64,000 nt of DNA. Origin: Micromonospora okii (GTDB lineage: Bacteria; Actinomycetota; Actinomycetes; Mycobacteriales; Micromonosporaceae). This document shows, piece after piece, positions 40,615 to 48,476 of the stretch (positions are counted from its first letter, which is position 1; the number at the start of each line of letters is the position of its first letter). Location: assembly GCF_020884795.1 (NCBI RefSeq), contig NZ_BBZF01000024.1:151523-215522 (forward strand), written 5' to 3'. The translations under genes and the position numbers were made by a program. Under the pieces are notes generated by a model that saw only the letters and a program-made list of their open reading frames with translations, was not told the origin of the DNA and ran no database searches.

Positions 40615-41301
40615 TCATTCGAGTGCCAATGGTGCGTCATCGGACCCGGGTTCGTCCAGCGGAAGTCCCGGGACCGCCACGGAGTCGCCCGTCAGCGTAC
40701 GCAGGCCGCCGCCGGGGGTCACCACCGCGCGGACCGAGCGGTCGTGCGGCTCGACGGGGAGGCGTTCGCGCAGCTCACCGTCGTGCAGCAGGGCCACCGT
40801 CAGGGCGGTGTCGCCGACCCGGGCGAGCGCCCGGTCGTACGAGCCGCCGCCGCGCCCCAGCCGCCGCCCGCGCCGGTCCACCGCCAAGGCCGGCACCAGC
40901 ACGAGCCGCGCTCCGGCCACCGCCGAGGGGCCGAGCCGGGGGCCGGTCGGCTCCCGCAACCCGCGCCCGGCCGCCACCAGACAGCCCGGCCCCGAGTACG
41001 CCGCCCAGTCCAGGTCCAGATCGTCGCGCAGCACGGGCAGGAGCAGCTCGCCCCCGGGCGGCAGCGCCGCACGAAGCGCCTCGGGAAGCCCGGGGCCGCC
41101 CGGCTCGGAGCCGACCGGGACGTACGCGGTCATCCGGGCGGGACGCAGCCGGCGTACCAGGTCGGTCAGCGTGGCCCGGACGCGCGCCGCCGCCTCCGCG
41201 CGGGCCTCGGCGGGCAGCGCGTGGCGGCGGGCGAGCAGCTCGCGCCGGGCGCCGCGCTTCGCCTCACGGGCCACTTCCGCTTCATGAGAAAAATCAGGCA
41301 C
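40615..41301 (-). CDS. 5-formyltetrahydrofolate cyclo-ligase
   Basis: A 228-residue ATP-dependent enzyme converting 5-formyl-THF to 5,10-methenyl-THF. The family signature is in VPALAVDRRGRRLGRGGGSYDRAL, with the phosphate-binding GRGGGSYDR; the basic N-terminus KRGARRELLARR also fits. GGAG lies upstream of GTG 41301. The gene order with the Ruc-like gene and, on the other side, galU is conserved, apart from an inserted diguanylate cyclase. Confidence 0.9.
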   Translation of the reverse strand: MPDFSHEAEVAREAKRGARRELLARRHALPAEARAEAAARVRATLTDLVRRLRPARMTAYVPVGSEPGGPGLPEALRAALPPGGELLLPVLRDDLDLDWAAYSGPGCLVAAGRGLREPTGPRLGPSAVAGARLVLVPALAVDRRGRRLGRGGGSYDRALARVGDTALTVALLHDGELRERLPVEPHDRSVRAVVTPGGGLRTLTGDSVAVPGLPLDEPGSDDAPLALE

Positions 41302-41383
41302 GCAACACTCCTGACGCAACGTTTGCCGCTCGGTCGCACTGTGTCAGCATCGCTACATCGGGCGCGAACTTCCGGGGGGAGCG

Positions 41384-43876
41384 TTGACGCTACGCGGGCG
41401 GTTGACGGCGGCCTTCCTCGCGGTGGCGCTCGGTCCCGTCCTGCTCGGGGCGTTCTTCGTCGGCTCGACCCTGGCGGCCGTCGACCGCAGCCGCTCGGCG
41501 GAACGGCTCGGCCTGGCCGCCGCGACGGCGCGTACCTCGGTGGACGCCCTCTGCCAGCAGTTGCGCGCGGCGGCCGACGCGGTGGCCCTCGCCGGCCCCG
41601 CCGCCCGGGCGGGCGCGGCCGGACAGGTGGTCAGCCGGGGCCTGGCCGCCGCCGTGCTGGTGACCGACGTGACCGGCAGCCCCGCCTACACCACCCCCGG
41701 CGCCCCGGCGCGGCCCTGGCGCGACTGCGCCGCCGCCGGCCCGGCCGCCGGCCCGGTCCGGGCCCTCGCCGCCCGGGTGGGGCTGCGCGACCCGACCGGC
41801 GCGGACCTCGGCACGGTCGCCGCCGCCCAGCCGGTCGACCCGGAGTTCGTGGCCCGGCTGGCGGCGGTCACCGGCGTCGCGGTCACCGTCCTCGACGGCG
41901 CGCCGGGCGCCGTCCACACCACCGAGGCCCCCCGGGTACGCGACGCGGTGCTCGCCGCCGCCCGCCGGGCCACCGACGACCGGGTCGCCGACACGGGCGA
42001 CGGCCGGTACGTGCGCCGGATCGGCCCGTCGCCGGGGCAGCCGCTGCCACTGGTGCTCTCCGTCCCCAGCGAGCAGCCCCCCGGCCTCTACGCGGCGCTG
42101 GTCGGCGCGGTGGTGCTGGCCGGGCTGCTGGCGGTCGCCGCCGCCTGGCGGCTGGCCCGGGTCACCACCCGCCCGCTGGCGGAGCTGGCGAGCGCGGTGG
42201 ACCGGGTGGCCCGTGGCGACCTCGACGCCCGGGTGCCGGTGCGCAGCCGCGACGAGCTGGGCCGGCTGGCCGGCGCGTTCAACCGGATGACCCGGGAGAC
42301 CGCCGCCTACGTCCAGGCGCTTACCAGCAGCCGCGACCAGTTGCGCGGGCACCTCGCGGTGCTCGGCGACACCCTGGCCAGCACCCACGACCTGCACCGC
42401 ATCCTGCGGGTCATCCTGCGTAGCGCGATCGCCGCCACGGGGGCCCGCGCCGGGGCGGTGCTGCTGGTCGACGGCGGCGCGCTGGTCGGCCAGTGCGCGG
42501 AGGGCCTCGACGGCCGCTGGCCCGACGCGGGGCCGGGCCTCGACGGCCGGCCCGACGTGGGGCCTGGCCTCGACGGGCGCCGGCCCGACGCGGGGAGGGG
42601 GTCCGACGACCGCCGGCCGGACGCCGGGGCGGGGTCGGAGGCGAGCGGGCCGGAGGCGATCGACGCCGGGGCGCTGCGGGTGCCGGTGGGCCGGGGGATC
42701 GTGGGCGCGGTGGCGGCCACCGGCGAGCCGTCCCGGGGCCGGGCCGACCCGTCGGCGGAACCGACGGGGGAGCCGCGCTGCGAGGCGTACGTCGCGGTGC
42801 CCTTCGCCGCCCCCGGCGGCCCGGCCGACCCACCGTCGCGGGCCGGGGCAGAGCAGGCCGGACCGGAGCGGGCCGGGGTGGAGCAGGCCGGACCGGAGCG
42901 GGCCGGGGTGGAACAGGCCGGGTCGGAGCCGGCAGCGGCGCTGGGGGTGCTGGTCCTCTACGACCGGCTCGGCGGGGACGAGTTCGACGACGACGACCTG
43001 GTGACCCTGCGGACCTTCGCCGGGCACGCGGCGGTGGCGCTGGAGAACGTGCGTATGCACGAGGAGGCCCAGCGGCTCTCCCTGACCGACCCGCTGACCG
43101 GGCTGTGGAACTACCGCTACCTGCGCGAGTCGCTCCGCCGGGAGGTGGAGCGGGCCAGCCGGTTCGGCCGGATGCTCAGCGTCCTCGCCCTGGACCTGGA
43201 CCGCTTCAAGGCGATCAACGACACCTGGGGGCACGCCGCCGGGGATGCCGTGCTCGCCGAGTTCGCCCGTCGGGTCCGCGGCGAGATCCGCGAGGTGGAC
43301 CTGGCCTTCCGCCAGGGCGGGGAGGAGTTCGTGGTGCTGCTGCCGGAGACCGACGCCCGGGGGGCGGCCATCGTGGCTGAGCGGCTCGGGGCGGCCACCC
43401 GGGACGTGCCCGTCCCGCTCGACGGGCCCGGCGGCGCGGCCATCAGGGTGACCGTCTCCGTCGGCATCGCCGTGTACCCGGACCACGCGACCACCGGCCA
43501 GCAGGCCCTCGACGCCGCCGACGTCGCCCTGTACGCGGCGAAGGCGGCCGGCCGGGACACCTGGCGGCTCGCCGAGGCCCGGCCCTGGCCCCCGGTGGAG
43601 GAGATCGTCGTGCCGACGACGTCGGTCAGCCCGCCCGACGGCCTGCCCCGGGCCGGTGCGGCGGCCGATCCACCTGTGACGGCGACCGATCCGCCGGGTG
43701 CGGGGAGCGATCCGGCGGGCACGGCGGCCGATCCGTCCGGCCCGCCGGCCCCCGCCGGGGCGACCGTCGGCCCGCCCGACCGGGGCCCCGGGTGGCCGGA
43801 TCCGCCGGTGGCGCGGTCCGGGCCGGGCGGCGCGTCTTCCGGTCCTCACCCGTCGCGGTCCGCCCGTGGCCGATAG
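41384..43876 (+). CDS. Membrane diguanylate cyclase (HAMP-GAF-GGDEF)
   Basis: An 830-residue c-di-GMP synthase. It has a membrane helix (LTAAFLAVALGPVLLGAFFV), an extracytoplasmic sensor (about 30-225) and a second helix (LYAALVGAVVLAGLLAVAAAW). HAMP (RVTTRPLAELASAVDRV), GAF (about 330-560) and GGDEF (about 570-730) domains follow. The active site GGEEF is intact, and an inhibitory RxxD (REVD) lies five residues before it. Inside the GAF region lie two repeat insertions (GLDGRRPDAG-like and ERAGVEQAGP units), and the C-terminal 100 residues are Pro-rich repeats. The start is TTG with GGGGGGA upstream. Confidence 0.9.
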   Translation: MTLRGRLTAAFLAVALGPVLLGAFFVGSTLAAVDRSRSAERLGLAAATARTSVDALCQQLRAAADAVALAGPAARAGAAGQVVSRGLAAAVLVTDVTGSPAYTTPGAPARPWRDCAAAGPAAGPVRALAARVGLRDPTGADLGTVAAAQPVDPEFVARLAAVTGVAVTVLDGAPGAVHTTEAPRVRDAVLAAARRATDDRVADTGDGRYVRRIGPSPGQPLPLVLSVPSEQPPGLYAALVGAVVLAGLLAVAAAWRLARVTTRPLAELASAVDRVARGDLDARVPVRSRDELGRLAGAFNRMTRETAAYVQALTSSRDQLRGHLAVLGDTLASTHDLHRILRVILRSAIAATGARAGAVLLVDGGALVGQCAEGLDGRWPDAGPGLDGRPDVGPGLDGRRPDAGRGSDDRRPDAGAGSEASGPEAIDAGALRVPVGRGIVGAVAATGEPSRGRADPSAEPTGEPRCEAYVAVPFAAPGGPADPPSRAGAEQAGPERAGVEQAGPERAGVEQAGSEPAAALGVLVLYDRLGGDEFDDDDLVTLRTFAGHAAVALENVRMHEEAQRLSLTDPLTGLWNYRYLRESLRREVERASRFGRMLSVLALDLDRFKAINDTWGHAAGDAVLAEFARRVRGEIREVDLAFRQGGEEFVVLLPETDARGAAIVAERLGAATRDVPVPLDGPGGAAIRVTVSVGIAVYPDHATTGQQALDAADVALYAAKAAGRDTWRLAEARPWPPVEEIVVPTTSVSPPDGLPRAGAAADPPVTATDPPGAGSDPAGTAADPSGPPAPAGATVGPPDRGPGWPDPPVARSGPGGASSGPHPSRSARGR

Positions 43877-43888
43877 TCTCGCGACATG
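43874..43888 (+). promoter_or_regulatory. Leaderless promoter of galU
   Basis: TAGTCT (43874-43879), six bases, ATG 43886. The TAG of this box is also the stop codon of the upstream diguanylate cyclase gene. Confidence 0.65.
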
Positions 43889-44842
43889 TCGGAGCACTCA
43901 GCGAACCCCTCACCGGCCGCCGCCGGTCGTTCCCGCGCGGTCAAGGCCGTCATCCCGGCCGCCGGCCTGGCCACCCGGTTCCTGCCGGCCACGAAGGCGG
44001 TGCCCAAGGAACTGCTGCCGGTCGTGGACCGGCCGGTGCTGCAGTACATCGTCGAGGAGGCAACCCAGGCCGGCATCGAGGACGTGTTGCTGATCACCGG
44101 GCGCGGCAAGACATCGATGGTGGACCACTTCGACCGGCGGCCCGACCTGGAGGCCCGGCTGGAGGCGAAGGGCGACGCCGAGCGGCTGGAGGCGGTGCGC
44201 CGCCCCAGCGAGCTGGCCGAGATCTACACCTGCCGCCAGCCCGAGCAGCTCGGCCTCGGCCATGCCGTCGGGTACGCCGAGTCGCACGTCGGCGACCAGC
44301 CCTTCGCGGTCCTGCTGGGCGACGAGTTCGTCAAGCCGTCCGAGCCGCTGCTGCCGGCGATGCTGGAGCTTCAGGCCCGCACCGGCGGGGTCGTGCTGGC
44401 GTTCTTCGAGGTCGACCCGGCCGAGACCAAGCGGTACGGCATCGCCTCCGTCGAGCCGGCCGAGGCGGAGCTGACCGACGTCGGCGAGGTCGTGAAGGTC
44501 ACCGGCATGGTGGAGAAGCCGAAGCCGGAGGACGCGCCGAGCAACCTCGCGGTCCTCGGCCGGTACGTGCTGCCGGGGCGGATCTTCGACGCGATCCGGC
44601 GCACCGAGCCGGGCAGCGGCGGCGAGATCCAGCTCACCGACGCGATGGAGCTGCTGCGCACCGAGGGCGTCCCGGTGCACGCGATCGTCTACCGGGGCAC
44701 CCGCTACGACACGGGAATGCCGCTGGGGTACCTCCAGACGGTGGTGCAGATCGCCGCCGAGCGGGACGACCTCGGAGCCGAGTTCCGCGCCTGGCTCGGC
44801 GAGTTCGTGAAGGCCGACGCGTCGGTCGGTTCTAATACATGA
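43886..44842 (+). CDS. galU: UTP-glucose-1-phosphate uridylyltransferase
   Basis: The 318-residue nucleotidyltransferase makes UDP-glucose for envelope polysaccharides and glycolipids. It shows KAVIPAAGLATRFLPATKAVPKELLPV (nucleotide-binding G-x-G-T-R-like loop with catalytic Lys), LGLGHAVGYAE, LLGDEF and MVEKPKPEDAPSNLAVLGRYV. Its ATGA overlap with glp shows translational coupling. This galU-glp-rimJ-glpR order is conserved in actinobacteria (Rv0993-Rv0996). Confidence 0.95.
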   Translation: MSEHSANPSPAAAGRSRAVKAVIPAAGLATRFLPATKAVPKELLPVVDRPVLQYIVEEATQAGIEDVLLITGRGKTSMVDHFDRRPDLEARLEAKGDAERLEAVRRPSELAEIYTCRQPEQLGLGHAVGYAESHVGDQPFAVLLGDEFVKPSEPLLPAMLELQARTGGVVLAFFEVDPAETKRYGIASVEPAEAELTDVGEVVKVTGMVEKPKPEDAPSNLAVLGRYVLPGRIFDAIRRTEPGSGGEIQLTDAMELLRTEGVPVHAIVYRGTRYDTGMPLGYLQTVVQIAAERDDLGAEFRAWLGEFVKADASVGSNT

Positions 44843-46146
44843 CCGCGACGGCCGACGCCGAGGCGGCCGCGAACGAGTTGACGCCGCTCGCCGACTACCT
44901 GGGCAGCGTGCTGCGCAGGTTACGCGCGCTGCCTCCGCTCGACCTCGACCTCACCCAGGCGTACGGCAACGTCCTCGCCGAGGACGTCGTCGCGCCGCAC
45001 TCCTTCCCCGCCTTCGACCAGGCTGCCGTGGACGGGTACGCGGCCCGCTGGGACGACCTCTCCGGCGTGGGCCGGGCGGCCGGCTACGCCGCCTCCGGCG
45101 CGCCCGGCTCCCGCACGTTGCGGCTGAACGTGGTCGGCGACCTGGGGGCGGCGAGCTGGCGTCCCGTGCGGCTCACCCCCGGCTCCTGCTTCTCGGTGGC
45201 CGCCGGGGCGCCGCTGCCGATCGCCGCCGACGTGGTGGTGCCGGTGGAGTGGACCGACCAGGGCATGGCCGCCGTGGAGATCTTCCGCACCCCCAAGCGG
45301 GGGTACGGGGTGCGCCGCGCGGGCGAGGAGCTGCCGGCGGGCACCGTGCTCGCCCGCGCCGGCGCGTACGTCTCCCCGGCCCTGGTCGCGGTCTTCGCCG
45401 CCACCGGGATCGGGCACGTGGTGGTCCGGCCCTGCCCCCGGGTCGTCATCGTGGCGACCGGCGACGAGCTGGTCGACGTGGGCCGGGGCAGCCAGCCCGG
45501 CCAGGTGGTCGACGCGAACTCCCACGCCCTGACCGCCGCCGCCGCCGAGGTCGGGGCGCTGGCGTACCGGGTGGGGATCTGCGACGACGACCCGGAGGGG
45601 CTGCGGGGGCTGCTGGAGGACCAGACGCTGCGCGCGGATCTGATCATCACCACCGGCGGCACCGGCACCGGGCCGGGCGACATGGTCCGGCGCATCCTGT
45701 CCCGCCGGGAGGGGGGCCGGGCCGGGCCCGTCACCTTCACGGACGTGGCCCTCTATCCCGGCACCGCCCTGGGGTTCGGTACGGTCGGCGCCGAGGAGGT
45801 GCCGGTGGTCTGTCTTCCCGGTGAGCCCGGCGCGGCGCTGATCGGCTTCGAGGTGCTGGCGCGGCCCGCCATCAACCTCCTGGCCGGGGCCGAGCCGGTG
45901 TTCCGGCCGAGCGTCCGCGCGCACCTGCTGGAGACCTGCACCTCGCCCGGCGGGCTGCGCGAGTTCCGCCCCGCGCACGTCGCCGAGCGGCGCGGCGGGG
46001 GGTACACGGTCCAGCCGCTGGCGGGCGGGCCGTTCACCCTCTCCGGCCTGGCCGACGCGAACGGCCTGATGGTGCTCGGCGAGCGCGTCACGACCGCCGC
46101 CGCCGGCTCCACGGTGGACGTCCTCCTACTCGACCGGCGCCGGTGA
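44839..46146 (+). CDS. glp: Gephyrin-like MoeA homologue Glp
   Basis: A 435-residue MoeA-fold protein: PAFDQAAVDGYAARW, AAGAPLPIAADVVVPVEW, RRAGEELPAGTVLARAGA, VVIVATGDELVD and TTGGTGTGPGDMVR, then VCLPGEPGAALIGFEV. Several active-site positions of true molybdopterin molybdotransferases look changed (for example SRDGYA is DQAAVDGYA-like). In Corynebacterium this galU-linked MoeA (Glp) was reported to act in cell division with GlpR and Wag31. The same context here supports that role over molybdenum insertion. Its TGA lies in a GTGA overlap with the repeat-encoded frame downstream. Confidence 0.88.
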   Translation: MTATADAEAAANELTPLADYLGSVLRRLRALPPLDLDLTQAYGNVLAEDVVAPHSFPAFDQAAVDGYAARWDDLSGVGRAAGYAASGAPGSRTLRLNVVGDLGAASWRPVRLTPGSCFSVAAGAPLPIAADVVVPVEWTDQGMAAVEIFRTPKRGYGVRRAGEELPAGTVLARAGAYVSPALVAVFAATGIGHVVVRPCPRVVIVATGDELVDVGRGSQPGQVVDANSHALTAAAAEVGALAYRVGICDDDPEGLRGLLEDQTLRADLIITTGGTGTGPGDMVRRILSRREGGRAGPVTFTDVALYPGTALGFGTVGAEEVPVVCLPGEPGAALIGFEVLARPAINLLAGAEPVFRPSVRAHLLETCTSPGGLREFRPAHVAERRGGGYTVQPLAGGPFTLSGLADANGLMVLGERVTTAAAGSTVDVLLLDRRR

Positions 46147-46360
46147 GCGCGAGGAGTGAGCTTGCGAGCCCCGCAGTCGCGAGCAGGGCTGGCAGGGTGA
46201 GCGCGAGGAGTGAGCTTGCGAGCCCCGTAGTCGCGAGCGGGGCGGGCTCGGTGAGCGCGAGGAGTGAGCTTGCGAGCCCCGTAGTCGCGAGCGGGGCGGG
46301 CTCGGTGAGCGCGAGGAGTGAGCTTGCGAGCCCTGCGGTCGTGAGCGGAAGGCGGGCTGG
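46143..46360 (+). repeat. 54-bp tandem repeat array, four copies
   Basis: Units begin at 46143, 46197, 46251 and 46305 with GTGAGCGCGAGGAGTGAGCT. Units two and three are identical as far as I can read, and the fourth is more diverged at its end. The period is exactly 18 codons. The spacing between GTGAGs at the two ends is 218 bases. The rimJ start itself (GTGAG) looks like the beginning of a fifth unit. Confidence 0.9.
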
Positions 46361-46364
46361 GTGA
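46143..46364 (+). CDS. Reading frame built from four 18-residue repeats, coupled to both neighbours
   Basis: A GTG at 46143 overlaps the glp stop as GTGA, and the frame ends with a TGA at 46362-46364 that overlaps the GTG of rimJ, again as GTGA. The 73 residues consist of four units of SARSELASPVVASGAGSV. The sequence resembles non-coding repeats I remember as widespread in Micromonosporaceae, so translation into a useful peptide is uncertain. The frame could serve simply to carry ribosomes from glp to rimJ across the inserted array. Confidence 0.45.
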   Translation: MSARSELASPAVASRAGRVSARSELASPVVASGAGSVSARSELASPVVASGAGSVSARSELASPAVVSGRRAG

Positions 46365-47011
46365 GTTCTGTGTGGAGCGGGCGGTCGCCGGGGTGGCCGG
46401 TGGTGCTGGCGGACGGCCCGGTGCTGCTGCGCCCGTACCGGCGCTCCGACGCGGCGGACTGGTCGGAGGTGCGCCGCGCCAACCAGGCCTGGCTGGCGCC
46501 GTGGGAGTCCGCGCTGCCGGGTAGCTGGCACGAGCTGAACTCGCCGGCCGCGTTCCGCTGGGTGCGCCGGGACCAGCGCCGGTCGGCCCGCACCGGCGAG
46601 GGGATGCCCTTCGCGGTCTGCCTGCGCGAGAACGGGCGGGAGCGGCTGGTCGGGCACCTGAACATCGGCAGCATCGTCCGGCGGGCGTTCTGCTCCGCGT
46701 ACGCCGGGTACTGGGTGGACTCCCGGGTGGCCGGTCAGGGGGTCATCCCCACCGCCCTGGCGCTCGCCGTCGACCACGCCTTCGGCCCCGGGAGGCTGCA
46801 CCGGATCGAGGTGAACATCCGGCCGGAGAACAAGCCGTCCCGCCGGGTGGTGGAGAAGCTGGGCTTCCGCGAGGAGTCGTACCACGTGCGGTACATGCAC
46901 ATCGACGGTGCCTGGCGCGACCATATCGGATATGCCATGACCAGCGAGGAAGTAGCGGCCGAGGGCGGGCTGCTGGCCCGCTGGCACCGACTGCGTGCAG
47001 CGATGAGGTGA
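46361..47011 (+). CDS. RimJ/RimL-like GNAT N-acetyltransferase
   Basis: The 216-residue GNAT protein has VVLADGPVLLRPYRRSDAADW, FAVCLRENGRERLVGHLNIG, AGYWVDSRVAGQGVIPTALALAVDHAF (acetyl-CoA-binding region) and RIEVNIRPENKPSRRVVEKLGFREE. It corresponds to rimJ between glp and glpR in other actinobacteria. Its protein target, ribosomal or otherwise, is not known here. Confidence 0.9.
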   Translation: MSSVWSGRSPGWPVVLADGPVLLRPYRRSDAADWSEVRRANQAWLAPWESALPGSWHELNSPAAFRWVRRDQRRSARTGEGMPFAVCLRENGRERLVGHLNIGSIVRRAFCSAYAGYWVDSRVAGQGVIPTALALAVDHAFGPGRLHRIEVNIRPENKPSRRVVEKLGFREESYHVRYMHIDGAWRDHIGYAMTSEEVAAEGGLLARWHRLRAAMR

Positions 47012-47196
47012 ACCGTCCCACCCGGACGTGATCGGCGCGGCGCACAATCAAGATGGTTGGCGGCCCGTAACCTCAAGTAACTGCAAGCTGTGGCAAGCGC
47101 TGCACGCCCGCACGATCGGCCGCCCGAAGCGGGGTTCGTCGAATATTGTGCGGTCACGCGACGGTTGCCCCGAATTCGGTGACGGGAGGGGTGAGG

Positions 47197-47985
47197 GTGC
47201 CGACCTCGGTGCTCCTCGCCGTCCTCGCCGCCGCCGGTCTGCTCGCCCTCGCGCCGGCGTTGGTTCGCCGGTACGACGCTGCCGAGCGGCTGGTGGCGGA
47301 GCGGGCGCAGTCGACGGCGCGGGTGCTCCAGCGCCGCCGGCGGCGTCGCACTGTCCCCGGCCGCCGCCCGGTGAACGCGCCGCGTGCCCTTGTGGTCACC
47401 CTGAGCGAAGATGCGACCACTGGAAGCCTCACCGCGCCGGTCTCCGCCCCGCCCGCCCCGTCCCGGCGGCGACGCCGGCTGAGCGCCGTCCCGCCCCCCG
47501 GCAAGTCCCGCCGACGGGTCGCCCGCCGCCGTCAGCACACCCCGGCGGTCTACCGCCGCCGTCGGGTGCTGGCCGCCCTGCTGCTGCTCAACTTCGTCGA
47601 GCTGATCGGCGTGGTCGTGGTCGGCCCCGGGTTCTGGATCAGCTTCTCGGTCACGGCGACCCTGCTGCTGGCGTACGTCGTGCACCTGCGCAGGCTGGTG
47701 CTGGCCGAGCGCCGGCGGCGGCGCGCCCGGGCCCGCGAGGCGGCGTGGCTGGCCGCACGCCAGGCCGAGGTGCGCCGGGAGCAGGCCCGCCGGGCGGCGG
47801 CCCGCCGGGAGGCCCAGCGCCGCCTGGCGGCCCAGCGCGAGGCGGTACGCCGCACGGCGATGGGCCTCGACCGCCCGGCCGACCTTCCCCCGGCGGCCAG
47901 CGGCGGCGGCTCGGTGTCGTACCGGCGCGCGGGCGGGCTGCGGGGCCGCCCGTACCAGTCGGGCCGCACCTCCCACTCGGCCTGA
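47197..47985 (+). CDS. sepX: Divisome membrane protein SepX/GlpR
   Basis: A 262-residue protein with an N-terminal helix (TSVLLAVLAAAGLLALAPALV) followed by RRYDAAERLVAERA. A basic linker comes next, then two helices (VLAALLLLNFVELIGVVVV and FWISFSVTATLLLAYVVHL) and a long Arg/Ala-rich coiled coil. This matches Streptomyces SepX and Corynebacterium GlpR, membrane partners of division proteins. Position after galU-glp-rimJ confirms it. GTG 47197 has GGGAGGG six bases upstream. The basic linker is unusually rich in RRR blocks. Confidence 0.87.
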   Translation: MPTSVLLAVLAAAGLLALAPALVRRYDAAERLVAERAQSTARVLQRRRRRRTVPGRRPVNAPRALVVTLSEDATTGSLTAPVSAPPAPSRRRRRLSAVPPPGKSRRRVARRRQHTPAVYRRRRVLAALLLLNFVELIGVVVVGPGFWISFSVTATLLLAYVVHLRRLVLAERRRRRARAREAAWLAARQAEVRREQARRAAARREAQRRLAAQREAVRRTAMGLDRPADLPPAASGGGSVSYRRAGGLRGRPYQSGRTSHSA

Positions 47986-48326
47986 GCCCCGCTTCACCGG
48001 TCTGCGGTGTCCGGGCGCGGAATGAGCCGGCCCCGCGCGACCTTGGTCGGCCCCCGTGCGCCCATGATCGGCTCCGCGCGGCCTTGATCGGCACGGTGCG
48101 GCCCTGATCGGCCCCGCCGGCCTTGATTGACTCCGTGTCGGCGACATCGCGGTATCCCACCCCCGGTGACCCCGCCATGTCGCCGTCACCGCGTCCGGCC
48201 TCGCCCTCGACCGGGGTTTTCGGCGACAGGTGGGGCGGATTCGCTCGGTGGGCGGGTGTGCTGTTAGTCTTGTCGCCGGCCCGCCCGGTGAAAGCCGGGT
48301 GGGACCGAAGCCGGTTCGCCGGCGGA
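47986..48326. other. 340-base region before tRNA-Ala: degenerate repeats and tRNA promoter
   Basis: I see no coding sequence. From 48035 to 48130 a degenerate ~22-base unit (GCGCGGCCTTGATCGGC-like) is repeated four to five times. At 48135-48189 lies a TGTCGGCGACA-family inverted repeat. TAGTCT at 48265-48270 is a -10 for the tRNA, giving a 5' leader of about 50 bases with a small hairpin GCCCGG-N5-GCCGGG. Confidence 0.6.
48135..48189. repeat. Inverted copy of TGTCGGCGACA palindromic family
   Basis: GTGTCGGCGACATCGCGG faces CCGCCATGTCGCCGTCAC, 16 of 18 positions complementary, around about 19 bases. Related copies lie at 258 and 29438, and a half-site at 62046-62057. Confidence 0.65.
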
Positions 48327-48400
48327 GGGGCTGTGGCGCAGACCGGTAGCGCACCTCGTTCGCATCGAGGGGGTCAGGGGTTCAAATCCCCTCAGCTCCA
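48327..48400 (+). tRNA. tRNA-Ala, anticodon CGC
   Basis: A full cloverleaf can be drawn: acceptor GGGGCTG with CAGCTCC, D arm GCGC/GCGC, anticodon stem CCTCG/CGAGG with loop TTCGCAT (anticodon CGC), and T arm AGGGG-TTCAAAT-CCCCT. The discriminator is A and CCA is not encoded. The 3' half is the insertion site of the island that follows. Confidence 0.95.
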
Positions 48401-48405
48401 CCCAG
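48376..48405 (+). other. attL: 3' end of tRNA-Ala used as integration core
   Basis: The 30 bases starting AGGGGTTCAAATCCCCTCAG are repeated exactly at 51544-51573. The tRNA is left intact on this side, as is usual for elements integrating by a tyrosine recombinase. Confidence 0.9.
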
Positions 48406-48408
48406 AAC

Positions 48409-48440
48409 ATCAATGGCCAGCGGAAACGCTGGCCATTGAT
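48409..48440 (+). terminator. Terminator hairpin carried by the island, after tRNA-Ala
   Basis: ATCAATGGCCAGCG, loop GAAA, and the perfect complement 48427-48440, followed by CGTTT. It lies nine bases after the tRNA and now ends its transcript; it can also end integrase transcription from the other side. Confidence 0.75.
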
Positions 48441-48445
48441 CGTTT

Positions 48446-48476
48446 GGCACAGATCCGGCACAACTCAGCCCGGAAG
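48446..48476. repeat. 31-bp direct repeat, left copy
   Basis: GGCACAGATCCGGCACAACT and the following 11 bases recur at 51418-51448 with a single mismatch, in the same orientation. It overlaps the end of the integrase gene. Confidence 0.85.

Noticed and set aside
41390..43897. An 835-codon frame opposite the diguanylate cyclase
   Set aside because: It has no recognisable domains and is the complement of codon-biased repeats; the GGDEF protein is unambiguous.
44839..46146. Molybdenum cofactor gene moeA in the strict sense
   Set aside because: The galU-rimJ-sepX context and altered active-site residues fit Glp better, and no other moa/mog gene is nearby.
46143..46360. Possible CRISPR array (regular repeats)
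   Set aside because: Units are directly adjacent with no spacers and no cas genes occur; it is a plain tandem repeat.
47060..47090. BldD-type site (AGTAACT) upstream of sepX
   Set aside because: Only one short overlapping half-site is present; too little to claim control by BldD.
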